Assembly: GCF_001719045.1 (NCBI RefSeq)
Contig: NZ_CP015423.1
Span: 3,877,501 to 3,941,500 of the forward strand
Reading direction: 5' to 3'
DNA length: 64,000 bases
Source: Paenibacillus polymyxa
GTDB taxonomy: Bacteria; Bacillota; Bacilli; Paenibacillales; Paenibacillaceae
Made by a program: the position numbers and the translations under genes. The notes beneath the pieces were generated by a model, which was given only the letters and a program-made list of their open reading frames with translations, was not told the DNA's origin and made no database searches. This document shows, in pieces, positions 52,853-62,483 of this stretch (positions are counted from its first letter, which is position 1; each line of letters begins with the position of its first letter).

Positions 52853-53635
52853 TTAGCTTAACAAACCAAGTTTTTGCAGTCCGTACAAAATACCGTCTTC
52901 ATCTGCGCGTTTTGTGACCATTTTAGCTGCGGCTTTGGCTTCATCACAGCCGTTGCCCATCGCGACGCTGTTATGTATAGCTGTCAGCATCTCCACATCA
53001 TTTAAGCCATCGCCAAAGGCGTATTGATTTTGATCGGCAATGCCCAGTCTGGACGTAATTTCGCGGATGCCCTTCGCTTTGGAGCCAGAATGAGGAACAA
53101 CGTCCACAGAACTCGGATGCCAGCGCACAAAGTCAAACGCCTTGAATACCGCTTCATAGAAAGGCTCTTCTTCTGCTGTACACATCAACAGCGTCTGATA
53201 AATATCTCTTCCTTGGAAATAGAGTGGATCGTATCCAACTGAAATCTTGGCCTTAAGCGTTTGGACCGATCTCTCCACAAGCTCATCGTTAGGGATATTG
53301 GCCTTCATATCCATATGATCCATATATACGAGAGCATGATTATGTGTGAGAGCCAGGTCGGTCATCGCTTGCAACGCTTCTCTGTTCAGCGGATTGGTAG
53401 CGACCACTTCCCCGCGAAGCACGACATATTGCCCATTAAAGCTGACGTAGGAGTCAATTTCCAACTGCTCGCGAATATCTTTAAACATAAAAGGCGCACG
53501 GCCTGTTGCGATGGCCACCTCATGTCCCAGATCTTTCAAAGCAAAGACGGCTTTTTCTGCCGTTAACGGCATTTTCTTGTCATCGTCCAGTAACGTACCG
53601 TCGATATCAAAAAAGATAATTTTTTTGTCTGACAT
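52853..53635 (-). CDS. HAD-superfamily (Cof-type) sugar phosphatase
   Basis: A 260-aa HAD-IIB hydrolase. Motif I is FFDIDGTLLDDD, motif II lies in VAIATGRAP, and motif IV in FGDGLNDVEML followed by VAMGNGCDEAKAAA. The cap lies between (about 85-190). It dephosphorylates sugar phosphates, FMN or PLP; the substrate is not readable. Start chosen at ATG 53635, eight nt after AGGTG; upstream ATGs at 53641 and 53656 are possible. Confidence 0.87.
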   Translation of the reverse strand: MSDKKIIFFDIDGTLLDDDKKMPLTAEKAVFALKDLGHEVAIATGRAPFMFKDIREQLEIDSYVSFNGQYVVLRGEVVATNPLNREALQAMTDLALTHNHALVYMDHMDMKANIPNDELVERSVQTLKAKISVGYDPLYFQGRDIYQTLLMCTAEEEPFYEAVFKAFDFVRWHPSSVDVVPHSGSKAKGIREITSRLGIADQNQYAFGDGLNDVEMLTAIHNSVAMGNGCDEAKAAAKMVTKRADEDGILYGLQKLGLLS

Positions 53636-53833
53636 GTCCATACACCTGACTTTCAATAATGTATTGTCGAAATGAACTCATATGGATTCATTATATCAAA
53701 GGAACTGCTTCTGAATACACAAATACGTATAAATCCTCATGAATGTCCGACCTCTATAGCTTACAATATGAAATAAGGATTACTGTAAAATATAATTTCT
53801 ATCTCCTATTTTCTTAGATGGGATGTGATCACC

Positions 53834-54865
53834 ATGACAAAAATCCAAGTCACACCGGAGCAGCTGGACAACGTGGCCTCCCAATTTGCCAATGCCCACG
53901 GCACACTGTATAACCAGTTAAACGGCCTGGATAGCACAATGAACCGCCTTCACAGCCAGTGGGATGGTATGGAGAGAAATCGTTTTTATAATGACTATCG
54001 TACGGCTAAATATACACTTTCTTCGGTATTAAATAAGGTTCAATCCATTGAAATTGAGCTGAAAAGCATCGCTTCGAAGTTTAGAAATGCGGATGGTGAA
54101 AGCACACGTGGCTTCTGGACAGCCCTAGCAGCGGCAATGAACGCTAGCGCAGCGCTGGCAGGCAGTGGAGAGGCTGGAGATCATGGTGGAGAAATTGCCA
54201 AGCCGCCCAAAAACATAGACGAATGGGATCAGGCAGACGCGGATAAATATCATCAATATGAGGAACTACTGAAAAACGCCGAGGCCATCGGCGACAAGCA
54301 GGTTATGCAGAAAATTCACGACCAGATGAATGTCCTGCAGCTGCAATATGAAGACTCGGTTACCCGTACAGATTACAATACAGGAGAGACCTCTAAGATC
54401 ACATCCGATTCCCTTGTCGCTGTCACCGAACTGACAGGTAAAGACGGAAGCAAGACGGATATATCTATAGATAAAAAAGGGAATGTTGTGAGTTACGAGC
54501 AAAATACGGATAAATACGATTACTGGGTCCAAAAGCATACCCAATCCGCCGGAGAGCACGCTCTAGGTAAAACGGCCCAGACCGTCACCGGATATGGAAT
54601 AGGTCTTATTTTGTCGCGCGGGGCTGGTGTTAGTGGAGCAGGTTCGGGCATCGGTTCTGGCGCAGCCTCCGGCTGGGGGGAACACGTCGTCGGCATTGGT
54701 GGCGGCATGCTCAGTGACAAAGTACTTTTCTCTGTACCCGATGAGGGCGAAACCCGTACCATGATCTACCGAACGAATAAAGAAACGGGACATATTGAAA
54801 ATATGGTCGTTGTCACCAAAGGTGAGAATGAAATGGAGTATCGCTATTGGGAGGATTATAACTAG
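53834..54865 (+). CDS. WXG100-domain protein with C-terminal extension (type VII secretion substrate?)
   Basis: A 343-aa protein. Residues 1-95 form a WXG100/ESAT-6-like helical hairpin with the W-x-G turn at Trp43-Gly45. A spacer follows with a second helical pair (DKYHQYEELLKNAEAIGD), a small beta-rich part and a glycine-rich hydrophobic stretch (ILSRGAGVSGAGSGIGSGAA) near residue 265. The C-terminus (ETRTMIYRTNKETGHIENMV) is not a toxin domain that I recognise. No EssC/YukAB secretion genes or immunity gene lie next to it. ATG 53834 is preferred over GTG 53825. Confidence 0.72.
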   Translation: MTKIQVTPEQLDNVASQFANAHGTLYNQLNGLDSTMNRLHSQWDGMERNRFYNDYRTAKYTLSSVLNKVQSIEIELKSIASKFRNADGESTRGFWTALAAAMNASAALAGSGEAGDHGGEIAKPPKNIDEWDQADADKYHQYEELLKNAEAIGDKQVMQKIHDQMNVLQLQYEDSVTRTDYNTGETSKITSDSLVAVTELTGKDGSKTDISIDKKGNVVSYEQNTDKYDYWVQKHTQSAGEHALGKTAQTVTGYGIGLILSRGAGVSGAGSGIGSGAASGWGEHVVGIGGGMLSDKVLFSVPDEGETRTMIYRTNKETGHIENMVVVTKGENEMEYRYWEDYN

Positions 54866-54908
54866 GTCTTGAGCTGTGAACGATGATAACGTGAATAGGA
54901 GTATCTAT

Positions 54909-54996
54909 AAAATCTACAGTCTTTTTTTCTGGAACAGGTGAGCGGCAGTTGGAAACTGTCAACTCGCTAGCTGGAGAAGTCTGTAGATTTTTTTGT
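54909..54996 (+). terminator. Long hairpin terminator after the WXG100 gene
   Basis: AAAATCTACAG / CTGTAGATTTT outer stem, an inner CAGTT...AACTG fold, then T7. It lies in a 430-bp gap (54866-55295) without an accepted gene. Two AGATCGTA direct repeats (55177 and 55217) sit ahead of terB. Confidence 0.65.
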
Positions 54997-55022
54997 TTAC
55001 CAATTTTTTCGGAGTTGGTGAG

Positions 55023-55063
55023 AGGCACAGTGCTTCTGTTAAATTGGAAGGCTGTGCCTTTCT
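55023..55063 (+). terminator. Second hairpin in the gap before terB
   Basis: AGGCACAG / CTGTGCCT 8-bp stem followed by TTCTAT. Probably a back-up terminator insulating the Ter operon. Confidence 0.5.
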
Positions 55064-55295
55064 ATCAACTCTACCATTTCACAGACTTGCAATTGGGGTA
55101 CCAAATGATGGATGATAGAAGAGGGGATTTTATGTAGAAAATAGGGCTAAAGATAGAGAGGATACCAAGAATAAATAGATCGTATTTACCGTATTTTTGT
55201 ATATTATTGTAGAAAAAGATCGTAATTCAGGTTATAGTAAAGGAAGAAATTAACTAGGATGCATTTTACTCAAATACGTAATTGTGGAGGTAACC

Positions 55296-55742
55296 ATGAG
55301 TACATTTAAAAATTGGCTGAATACAACTAAAAAAGGACTTGGAGACCAAGTTAAAAAATTTAAGAATAAAGATTTTATGGAAGCTGTTGTTGCAGGTTGT
55401 GCATTAGTAGCTTTTGCTGACGGTACGATTAGTCCAGAAGAGAAAACAAAAATGGCCGGATACATAAATATCAGTGAAGAATTGAAAGTGTTTGATATGG
55501 GTGAGGTCATTAACCGTTTCAATCACTATGTAGCGAACTTTGAATTTTCACCTCAAATCGGTAAACAGGAAGCACTGAAGGCGATTGGTAAATTGAATGG
55601 CAAGCCTGAAGTAGGCCGACTCGTCGTTGGCGTATGTAGCGCTATTGGCGCAGCTGATGGTGACTTTGATGCCAATGAGCAGCGAATTGTGGCTGAGATT
55701 TGCGGCGCGCTTGGTTTGAATCCGTCTGAATTTAGTCTGTAA
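55296..55742 (+). CDS. terB: TerB family tellurite-resistance/stress protein
   Basis: A 148-aa cytoplasmic helical protein of the TerB family. FMEAVVAGCALVAFADGTIS and VGVCSAIGAADGDFDANEQR form the two metal-binding acidic helix pairs (ADG and ADGD loops). TerB proteins link the Ter complex to membrane or metal sensing. ATG 55296 follows GTGGAGGTAACC. First gene of a tightly spaced Ter operon. Confidence 0.92.
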   Translation: MSTFKNWLNTTKKGLGDQVKKFKNKDFMEAVVAGCALVAFADGTISPEEKTKMAGYINISEELKVFDMGEVINRFNHYVANFEFSPQIGKQEALKAIGKLNGKPEVGRLVVGVCSAIGAADGDFDANEQRIVAEICGALGLNPSEFSL

Positions 55743-55770
55743 ATTTTACGGAAGGGAGGTGTGTTAATCA

Positions 55771-56364
55771 GTGGCTGTAATTAATCTGGTCAAGGGCCAG
55801 AAAGTTGATTTGACCAAAGGCAACACAGGACTAACCAAGGTTATAGCAGGATTGGGATGGGACCCTGTACAGTCCAAAGGATTTTTTGGTATCAAGAAGC
55901 AACCGAACATTGATTGTGATGCTTCTGCCATTTTGCTGGACGCCAACGGAAAACTGACTCAGTCAGATAACGTAGTGTGTTTCCACAATAAAAAAAGTCC
56001 ATGCGGCTCTGTCGTGCATTCCGGTGATAATCTGACCGGACAAGGCGACGGTGATGATGAACAAATTGCGATTGACCTGGCACGTATTCCTGCCAATGTC
56101 GACAAAGTGCTTGTTGTTGTGAATATATATGATTGCGTAAACCGGAAACAGGATTTCGGCATGATCGAGAAGGCGTATATCCGCATTCTGGATGGTGCTA
56201 ATTCCAAGGAACTGGTGACGTTTAATTTATCTGATAATTATGAGGGGCTGACCGCACTGGTCTGTGGAGAACTCTATCGTCATAACAACGAATGGAAGTT
56301 TGCTGCAATCGGTGAAGGAACCCATGCCGTACATATTGATGTGCTGGCTCAGCGTTATATGTAA
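55771..56364 (+). CDS. TerD family protein 1
   Basis: A 197-aa calcium-binding stress protein. The TerD pattern starts INLVKGQKVDLTKGN. The acidic calcium site is [15 protein letters not shown], followed by FNLSDNYEGLTALVCGELYR. A short insertion with two Cys-Asp residues (NIDCDASAILLD) sets it apart from the next two copies. GTG start, with GGGAGG upstream. Confidence 0.92.
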   Translation: MAVINLVKGQKVDLTKGNTGLTKVIAGLGWDPVQSKGFFGIKKQPNIDCDASAILLDANGKLTQSDNVVCFHNKKSPCGSVVHSGDNLTGQGDGDDEQIAIDLARIPANVDKVLVVVNIYDCVNRKQDFGMIEKAYIRILDGANSKELVTFNLSDNYEGLTALVCGELYRHNNEWKFAAIGEGTHAVHIDVLAQRYM

Positions 56365-56410
56365 TTTTAGTTGCTCATACAAAACTTAATGTGAAAAGGG
56401 GTTCTTACTC

Positions 56411-56986
56411 ATGGCAATTAACTTATCCAAAGGTCAAAAAATTGATTTGACGAAAACAAATCCAGGTTTGTCCAAAATTATGGTTGGACTCGGTTGGGAC
56501 ACAAACAAATACGATGGCGGTAAAGATTTTGACCTGGACGTATCCGTATTTTTGGCTAATGCGGAAGGTAAAGTAGAATCCGATAAGAACTTTGTCTTTT
56601 TTAATAACCCACAAAATGAGAACGGTTCTGTCGTTCATACAGGGGATAACCGCACAGGTGATGGCGACGGAGATGACGAGCAAATTAAAATTGATTTGGG
56701 TAGCGTGCCAGCTAACGTTGAAAAGATCGCTTTTACGATTACAATCTATGAAGCACAAGAACGCAGCCAAAACTTTGGACAAGTGTCCCGTGCTTATGCT
56801 CGTATCGTAAACGAAGCAAACAATGAAGAATTGATCCGCTTTGATCTGGGAGAAGATTTCTCGATCGAAACAGGCGTTGTTGTAGGCGAACTGTATCGTC
56901 ATAGCGGTGAGTGGAAGTTCAATGCCATTGGTAGCGGCTACCAAGATGGTCTTGCAGGACTGACACGCGATTACGGTTTGGCATAA
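56411..56986 (+). CDS. terD: TerD family protein 2
   Basis: A 191-aa canonical TerD protein: [35 protein letters not shown], calcium loop [15 protein letters not shown] and terminal [19 protein letters not shown]. It lies 46 nt after the first copy and 32 nt before the third. The copies probably arose by tandem duplication. Confidence 0.94.
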   Translation: MAINLSKGQKIDLTKTNPGLSKIMVGLGWDTNKYDGGKDFDLDVSVFLANAEGKVESDKNFVFFNNPQNENGSVVHTGDNRTGDGDGDDEQIKIDLGSVPANVEKIAFTITIYEAQERSQNFGQVSRAYARIVNEANNEELIRFDLGEDFSIETGVVVGELYRHSGEWKFNAIGSGYQDGLAGLTRDYGLA

Positions 56987-57018
56987 AAAAATCTATACAA
57001 CGAAAGCAGGTATGCGGA

Positions 57019-57600
57019 ATGACCATTAGCCTTTCCAAAGGACAACGTATTGATCTGACCAAAACGAATCCCGGCTTGACTCGTGTCGTTGTAGGTCTTG
57101 GATGGGATACGAATAAATACAGTGGTGGCGCAGACTTTGACCTGGATGCTTCGGCTTTCCTACTTTATGAAGACGGTAAAGCTAAAGCAGCGGATGATTT
57201 TGTATTTTACAACAACCCGACAGGCGGAGCAGGATCGGTTACTCATACGGGCGATAACCGCACAGGTGAGGGCGATGGGGATGACGAGCAAATCATCGTT
57301 GATTTCTCGAAGATTCCTGCGAACATCCACCGTATCGGGATCACGGTTACCATTTATGATTACGAGGCTCGCGCGCAAAACTTTGGTCAAGTGTCCAATG
57401 CTTTTGTACGTGTGGTAGATGCGGCAACAGATCGTGAAGTGCTGCGCTACGATTTGGGAGAAGATTTTTCCACCGAAACGGCCGTCGTATTCTGTGAATT
57501 TTACCGTCAGAATGCGGACTGGAAATTCCAGGCTATCGGTAGTGGCTTTGCTGGTGGATTGGGTGCGCTTGCTAAAAACTATGGCTTGGACGCTCAATAA
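57019..57600 (+). CDS. terD: TerD family protein 3
   Basis: A 193-aa canonical TerD protein, closely similar to the second copy ([52 protein letters not shown]). A compact hairpin follows the gene and could limit read-through to the TerA-fusion gene. Confidence 0.94.
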   Translation: MTISLSKGQRIDLTKTNPGLTRVVVGLGWDTNKYSGGADFDLDASAFLLYEDGKAKAADDFVFYNNPTGGAGSVTHTGDNRTGEGDGDDEQIIVDFSKIPANIHRIGITVTIYDYEARAQNFGQVSNAFVRVVDAATDREVLRYDLGEDFSTETAVVFCEFYRQNADWKFQAIGSGFAGGLGALAKNYGLDAQ

Positions 57601-57610
57601 TATCCACTTG

Positions 57611-57644
57611 GGGTGGTGTCCATAGGGCGCTACCCTTTCTTTTT
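57611..57644 (+). terminator. Intra-operon hairpin with T run
   Basis: GGGTGGTGTCC / GGGCGCTACCC 11-bp stem with G-T pairs and a 3-nt loop, followed by TTTCTTTTT. It divides the three TerD genes from the TerD-TerA and TerC genes. Confidence 0.6.
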
Positions 57645-57702
57645 AAGCTATTACATTAGCGTACGCTGACACATGACAAACCGACAGAAAGGTGACACAA
57701 TC

Positions 57703-58968
57703 ATGGCTGTTATCGTAGTAAAGGGACAGAAGGCGGATTTGACGAAAACAAATCCGGGCCTGACCCATGTCAACGTAGGGATTGGCTGGGAGTCCCCAGC
57801 GTCTCTGGAGCTGGATACTTCGGCATTTTTGCTGGGTTCTGGAGGAAAAGTATCGGGCGATGAGGACTTAATTTTTTATAACAATCCGACCACGCCCTTT
57901 ATCACCTATTCAGACGGACAACAGTCCGGTGATAAAAAGCAATTTGCCCTTGATCTGACGCGAATTCCTGCAAATATCGAGAAGATTGCGTTTACGCTGA
58001 CGATTTATGATGCGGATCAGAAACGGCAAAATTTTGGACAGGTTCAAGGTGGGTTCATTCGTTTTGCTCATCCGGTTAGCGGAGAGGTTTTGCGGTTTAA
58101 TTTGGACAGTGGATTTACAGTGGAAACGGCGATTGTCATTGGTGAACTGTATCGTCATAACGGAGAATGGAAATTCAACGCGATTGGCGCAGGTTTTTCC
58201 GGTGGATTGGATGCGTTGTGCGTTAATTTTGGGATTGAAGTGGAAAATAATCCGGCTCCTCCCACGCCAGTGCCTACACCTCCTCCAGCGCCTCGACCAG
58301 CACCAACGCCGCCACCAGTACCACCTGCTCCGAAGCCAGAGCCATCTGCAACACCAGTGAATCTGAATTTGCGAAAAATTGAGCTGAAGAAGAAGGGCGA
58401 TACCATCAACCTGAAAAAAGGCTCAGGCGGATTGGGTGAAATCCTGATCAATCTGAACTGGAATCAGGTGCAGCAAAGCAAGGGCTTTTTCAATCGCGGT
58501 TCCAAGGGTGTGGATCTGGATCTGGGCTGCTTGTATGAGATGAAGAACGGAGATAAAGGCGTTGTGCAAGCGCTCGGGGAAGTTTTCGGTTCTCTAAATC
58601 GCTTCCCGTACATTGCTCTGGATGGCGACGACCGTACAGGCTCTGTGAAAACAGGGGAAAATCTTCGCATTAATGGTGCTAAAATTTCTGAAATTAAGCG
58701 AATTTTGGTGTTTACCTTCATCTATGAAGGAGTCACGAACTGGTCACAAGCGGACGGGGTAGTCACGCTGTACCAGAAGGATGGGCCGGACATTATCGTT
58801 CACATGAATGAACATGACAATCGCAAAGGGATGTGTGCGATTGCCATGATTCAAAATGTAAACGATGAAACGTTCAGCATTGAAAGACTCGTGCAGTTCT
58901 ATGGCGGCCATCGTGAGTTGGATCGGGCATATAACTGGGGCATGCGCTGGTCGCAGGGTAGCAAATAA
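57703..58968 (+). CDS. TerD-TerA fusion protein
   Basis: A 421-aa two-domain protein. An N-terminal TerD-like domain (about 1-185, [16 protein letters not shown], with a reduced acidic loop TYSDGQQSGDK in place of GDGDDE) is joined by a proline-rich linker (PAPPTPVPTPPPAPRPAPT) to a C-terminal TerA-like domain (about 225-421, LKKKGDTINLKKGSGG, YIALDGDDRTGSVKTGE). The linker suggests flexible bridging. The calcium site of the first domain looks weakened. ATG 57703 after AAAGGTGACACAATC. Confidence 0.88.
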   Translation: MAVIVVKGQKADLTKTNPGLTHVNVGIGWESPASLELDTSAFLLGSGGKVSGDEDLIFYNNPTTPFITYSDGQQSGDKKQFALDLTRIPANIEKIAFTLTIYDADQKRQNFGQVQGGFIRFAHPVSGEVLRFNLDSGFTVETAIVIGELYRHNGEWKFNAIGAGFSGGLDALCVNFGIEVENNPAPPTPVPTPPPAPRPAPTPPPVPPAPKPEPSATPVNLNLRKIELKKKGDTINLKKGSGGLGEILINLNWNQVQQSKGFFNRGSKGVDLDLGCLYEMKNGDKGVVQALGEVFGSLNRFPYIALDGDDRTGSVKTGENLRINGAKISEIKRILVFTFIYEGVTNWSQADGVVTLYQKDGPDIIVHMNEHDNRKGMCAIAMIQNVNDETFSIERLVQFYGGHRELDRAYNWGMRWSQGSK

Positions 58969-58994
58969 ATTGAATTATCGGAGGCACTCTTTTC

Positions 58995-59729
58995 ATGTTG
59001 AATGATTTGTTTAAAAATATCAGCGAAAACTACGGCCATTTCTTTTCATGGAGTGATGTTGTAGCTACGCTTACTGATCCAGTGAGTTGGGGGATTATAG
59101 GAACTCTCATTTTGCTGGAAGGACTTTTATCGGCGGATAACGCCTTGGTTCTCGCAGTTATGGTTAAACACTTACCTAAGGAACAACAGAAGAGAGCCTT
59201 ATTTTACGGGATTTTGGGTGCGTATATATTCAGGTTCCTGGCTATCGGCTTGGGTACATTCCTGATTAAGTTCACCCTGATTAAGGTACTGGGTGCGGCT
59301 TATCTGCTCTATATCGCTTATAAGGGCTTATTCAAGTCCGAAGGTGATGGAGAAGTGAAAAACAAACCTACTTCTTTTTGGAAAACCGTATTAATGGTCG
59401 AACTGATGGATATTGCCTTCAGTATTGACAGCGTCATTGCCGCTTTCGGTGTGAGCGAGAAAGTATGGGTTCTGTTCCTGGGTGGTATTCTCGGCGTTCT
59501 GATGATGCGTGGTGTTGCTCAAGTGTTCCTCAAGCTCATTGATAAATTTCCGGAACTGGAACAGACAGCCTTTATTATGATCGCCATTATCGGGGGTAAA
59601 ATGCTGGCTGCTGCTTTTGGCTTTCATATGTCGCAGGTTTTATTCTTCGGCATTTTGATTGCTGTCTTTGTAGGCACAATGGTTATCAGCTCGGCGAAAA
59701 GAAAGAAAAAGGCCGACAAAGAGGCTTAA
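58995..59729 (+). CDS. terC: TerC family membrane protein
   Basis: A 244-aa protein with seven or so transmembrane helices and the metal-binding acidic motifs EGLLSADNALVLA and ELMDIAFSIDSVIAAF. TerC proteins are metal (manganese) exporters or anchors for the Ter complex. Basic tail (SSAKRKKKADKEA). It lies 26 nt after the TerA-fusion gene. A terminator follows. Confidence 0.94.
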   Translation: MLNDLFKNISENYGHFFSWSDVVATLTDPVSWGIIGTLILLEGLLSADNALVLAVMVKHLPKEQQKRALFYGILGAYIFRFLAIGLGTFLIKFTLIKVLGAAYLLYIAYKGLFKSEGDGEVKNKPTSFWKTVLMVELMDIAFSIDSVIAAFGVSEKVWVLFLGGILGVLMMRGVAQVFLKLIDKFPELEQTAFIMIAIIGGKMLAAAFGFHMSQVLFFGILIAVFVGTMVISSAKRKKKADKEA

Positions 59730-59744
59730 TGTACAAAGTATAGC

Positions 59745-59780
59745 GAAATCCCTCCTGAAACTAAGGGGGGATTTCTTTTA
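59745..59780 (+). terminator. Terminator after terC
   Basis: GAAATCCCTCC / GGGGGGATTTC 11-bp stem with one G-T pair, then TTTTA. It separates the Ter genes from the biosynthetic genes that follow. Confidence 0.82.
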
Positions 59781-59836
59781 TACCCGAAGCACAGGGCTTC
59801 AGTCAGGCAAGAAAGAGCAAGAGGAGGGGAAGGGCC

Positions 59837-61084
59837 CTGAAATATTTTAATGATTTAACCTCTGAGGAAGTAGAAGCGATCTTTTATACTCCACCGTTGG
59901 AGTTTCATAACCATTCTCCCAAAAGTATATTGGCTTATGCGATAGGAGCGGCTTTGTACATGCCAGCGACCCGCTCGGAAGTAGCAGAAGAGATCAAAAA
60001 TGGAAAACATGAAGGGCTAACAACGGTCATTCTGGATCTGGAGGATGCTATAGGGGATCAGCAGGTCGGGCAGGCAGAACAATCGCTGGCACAGCAGCTG
60101 CTTCAACTATTGTCCTATGTACGGACGGGGATGATGAGTGAACAGCAATTACCTTTGTTATTTGTGCGTGTGCGCTCTGTGGAGCAGTTGGAACGACTAT
60201 TGAACGGTTTGGGTGAATCTTTGTCGCTGCTCACGGGCTTTGTCTTACCCAAGTTCTCTTCGGATAATGGACGAGCGTATTTTGCACTCATTGCTGAATA
60301 TAACCGGAATATGCATACAGGGGCAGGAAGCGAAAGCAACATGCCTGTGCTGTATGGATTACCGATTCTTGAAAGCTCCAAAATTATTTATCGGGAAACC
60401 CGCTGGAATGAGCTGCTGTCGATTAAGGAAATTTTGGACGAGTACCAGGAATATGTGCTCAATGTACGAATTGGGGCAACCGATTTCTCCAGCCTATATG
60501 GACTGAGACGCAGCCCGGATATTACGATTTATGAAATTGCCGTCATTCGGGATTGCATCGCAGATATTATTAACTTGTTTGGACGCGTGGGCTCAAATTA
60601 TGTCATTTCCGGTCCTGTGTGGGAATATTTTTCTCACCGAGAACGTGTCTTTAAACCTCAATTAAGAGTGTCTCCTTTCGAAGATGCACTTGGAAAGCCG
60701 GGACGACACTTGCGGATGGACTTCATCTCAGATGCCGTAGACGGACTGATCCGAGAAGTTATGATGGACAAGGAGAATGGGATTATTGGCAAAACGATTA
60801 TTCATCCCTCCCATATTAAACCGGTACAGGCCATGTATGCGGTGACACATGAAGAGTATATGGATGCACTTGAAATTGTTGAGCGTAACGACGGTAGTCT
60901 GGGTGTATTCAAAAGTACCTATGCCAACAAAATGAATGAAATTAAGCCGCATTTGAATTGGGCTCATCGTATTATCAATAGATCAAAAGTATACGGGGTG
61001 TTACATGAACAACAACATTTTGTCAGTCTCTTACCCAACCACGAAAACACATCTGCTGCCAATTCTGGAGCAGTTCGGCGTTAA
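59837..61084 (+). CDS. CitE-like HpcH/HpaI lyase of the Ter biosynthetic module, apparent CTG start
   Basis: A 415-aa protein of the citrate-lyase-beta/malyl-CoA-lyase fold. Landmarks are LYMPATR, TTVILDLEDAIGD (metal site), FVLPKFSSDNG, YGLPILESSKII and GATDFSSLYGLRR. It is a standard part of Ter-linked biosynthetic operons thought to make a nucleoside-like metabolite. The reading frame extends upstream of the first TTG (59897) with family-like sequence (KYFNDLTSEEVEAIFYTPP) to a CTG at 59837, nine nt behind GAGGAGGGGAAGG; no ATG, GTG or TTG is available there. It overlaps the next gene by 80 nt. Confidence 0.82.
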   Translation: MKYFNDLTSEEVEAIFYTPPLEFHNHSPKSILAYAIGAALYMPATRSEVAEEIKNGKHEGLTTVILDLEDAIGDQQVGQAEQSLAQQLLQLLSYVRTGMMSEQQLPLLFVRVRSVEQLERLLNGLGESLSLLTGFVLPKFSSDNGRAYFALIAEYNRNMHTGAGSESNMPVLYGLPILESSKIIYRETRWNELLSIKEILDEYQEYVLNVRIGATDFSSLYGLRRSPDITIYEIAVIRDCIADIINLFGRVGSNYVISGPVWEYFSHRERVFKPQLRVSPFEDALGKPGRHLRMDFISDAVDGLIREVMMDKENGIIGKTIIHPSHIKPVQAMYAVTHEEYMDALEIVERNDGSLGVFKSTYANKMNEIKPHLNWAHRIINRSKVYGVLHEQQHFVSLLPNHENTSAANSGAVRR

Positions 61085-62483
61085 AATTACGGAGACACAT
61101 AATCCATTCCGCCTTCCTGTGGACAAGCTGTTTGCGATGGCGGCACGGGTCAATAAAAAGCGTTCGTTTTTATTTGTCAGCAAGGTGCTGGGCAAGCATA
61201 TTCCGGTAAACCCATACACCTCTCTGCTCAGTGGTGCGGCGCTGGCGATTCTACTATATAAGGAGCTTGTCCCACAAGCGGGACAACAGATGGATGAACT
61301 GATAGGAGAGGCCGTGAGAGGACTTCTTGACCCGGACTATGCGAAAGAGGCCTACCGAAAGTTGATGGATGAGCGTTTAGCTTTTGCTTTTACAGAGCCG
61401 ATCAAGTTTGTTGGTTTTGCCGAGACGGCTACAGCACTGGGACACAGCATGTATCGGTTGTTTGACGACGGAGCCTCGTATATTCATACGACGCGCGAGG
61501 ATATTCCGGGCCTTCGGCCTATTATTCGGTTTGAAGAAGAGCATTCGCACGCTGTTGATCATCGTTGCTATGCACTGGATGAAGATGCTTTTGCGGGAGA
61601 TGGCCCGATTGTGCTGGTAGATGATGAAATTACGACGGGAAAAACAACGCTTAATATCATACGGGATATTCAGGAGCATTTTCCGCGTAAACAGTATGTG
61701 ATTGCTTCGTTATTGGATTGGCGAACAGACAGCGATGAGCAGGCTTTCACTGACCTGGAGGCAGAGCTAGGCATTACGATTACGCCTTTAAGCTTGCTCA
61801 AAGGAAAGATTGAGGTACAGGGAGTACCGATACTGGATCACGCAGCATATGCCGGACAGGCTGGGCACCCAGAACATGCAGCCACTAGCATGGCAGAGGT
61901 TAATAAAGACGCTTCTGGAGTAATTGACCACCGTTTTGAAAAGGATACTTCCGGTTTTGAACGGGTAGTACACAGTTCCATGTCAACAGACGGGTACGCC
62001 AATACAGCTCCTTATCTAAAATATACAGGCCGTTTTGGTCTACATTCCGCTGACAATTCAGCATTGGATGCAGAAATCACGCGCACAGCTGAACGACTGA
62101 ACCAACTTCGTTCTGGGCAACGCACGCTGGTTATGGGCACGGGAGAATTCATGTACATTCCAATGCGGATTGCAGCAGAGCTAGGCCCGGATGTGTATTT
62201 TCAATCGACGACACGCAGCCCGGTGTATCCCCACCGTGAAGAAGGGTATGGCGTCGTTTGTGGTGTGACATATCCTTCGCCTGAGGACAGTACGGTACGC
62301 AATTTTATTTATAATGTAGACCCCGGCCAGTATGACGAAATATTCGTTTTGATGGAAAGGGAGTCAGACCCAGGGCGGATGAAACCCATGCTGGAGGCTT
62401 TGACCCGTCTGGGCTGCGATAAAGTGCATGTTGTTTATTTTAACGGTTTAACTAGACAGGAGAGTAAAGGAGCGCGGATATGA
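61005..62483 (+). CDS. PRTase-TRSP two-domain protein of the Ter biosynthetic module
   Basis: A 492-aa protein. The N-terminal phosphoribosyltransferase domain (about 1-260) has the PRPP loop VLVDDEITTGKTT (203-215) and FLFVSKVLGKHIPVNP. The C-terminal TRSP domain (about 300-492) has RTLVMGTGEFMYIPMRIA then YFQSTTRSPVYP. The pair is known from Ter operons and is proposed to form an N-glycosidic bond in a nucleoside-like product. ATG 61005 lies inside the preceding gene; a downstream start would cut conserved sequence. The stop overlaps the next ATG. Confidence 0.86.
   Translation: MNNNILSVSYPTTKTHLLPILEQFGVKITETHNPFRLPVDKLFAMAARVNKKRSFLFVSKVLGKHIPVNPYTSLLSGAALAILLYKELVPQAGQQMDELIGEAVRGLLDPDYAKEAYRKLMDERLAFAFTEPIKFVGFAETATALGHSMYRLFDDGASYIHTTREDIPGLRPIIRFEEEHSHAVDHRCYALDEDAFAGDGPIVLVDDEITTGKTTLNIIRDIQEHFPRKQYVIASLLDWRTDSDEQAFTDLEAELGITITPLSLLKGKIEVQGVPILDHAAYAGQAGHPEHAATSMAEVNKDASGVIDHRFEKDTSGFERVVHSSMSTDGYANTAPYLKYTGRFGLHSADNSALDAEITRTAERLNQLRSGQRTLVMGTGEFMYIPMRIAAELGPDVYFQSTTRSPVYPHREEGYGVVCGVTYPSPEDSTVRNFIYNVDPGQYDEIFVLMERESDPGRMKPMLEALTRLGCDKVHVVYFNGLTRQESKGARI

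Noticed and set aside
54949..55137. 62-aa plus-strand frame before terB
   Set aside because: Crosses two hairpins, no binding site.
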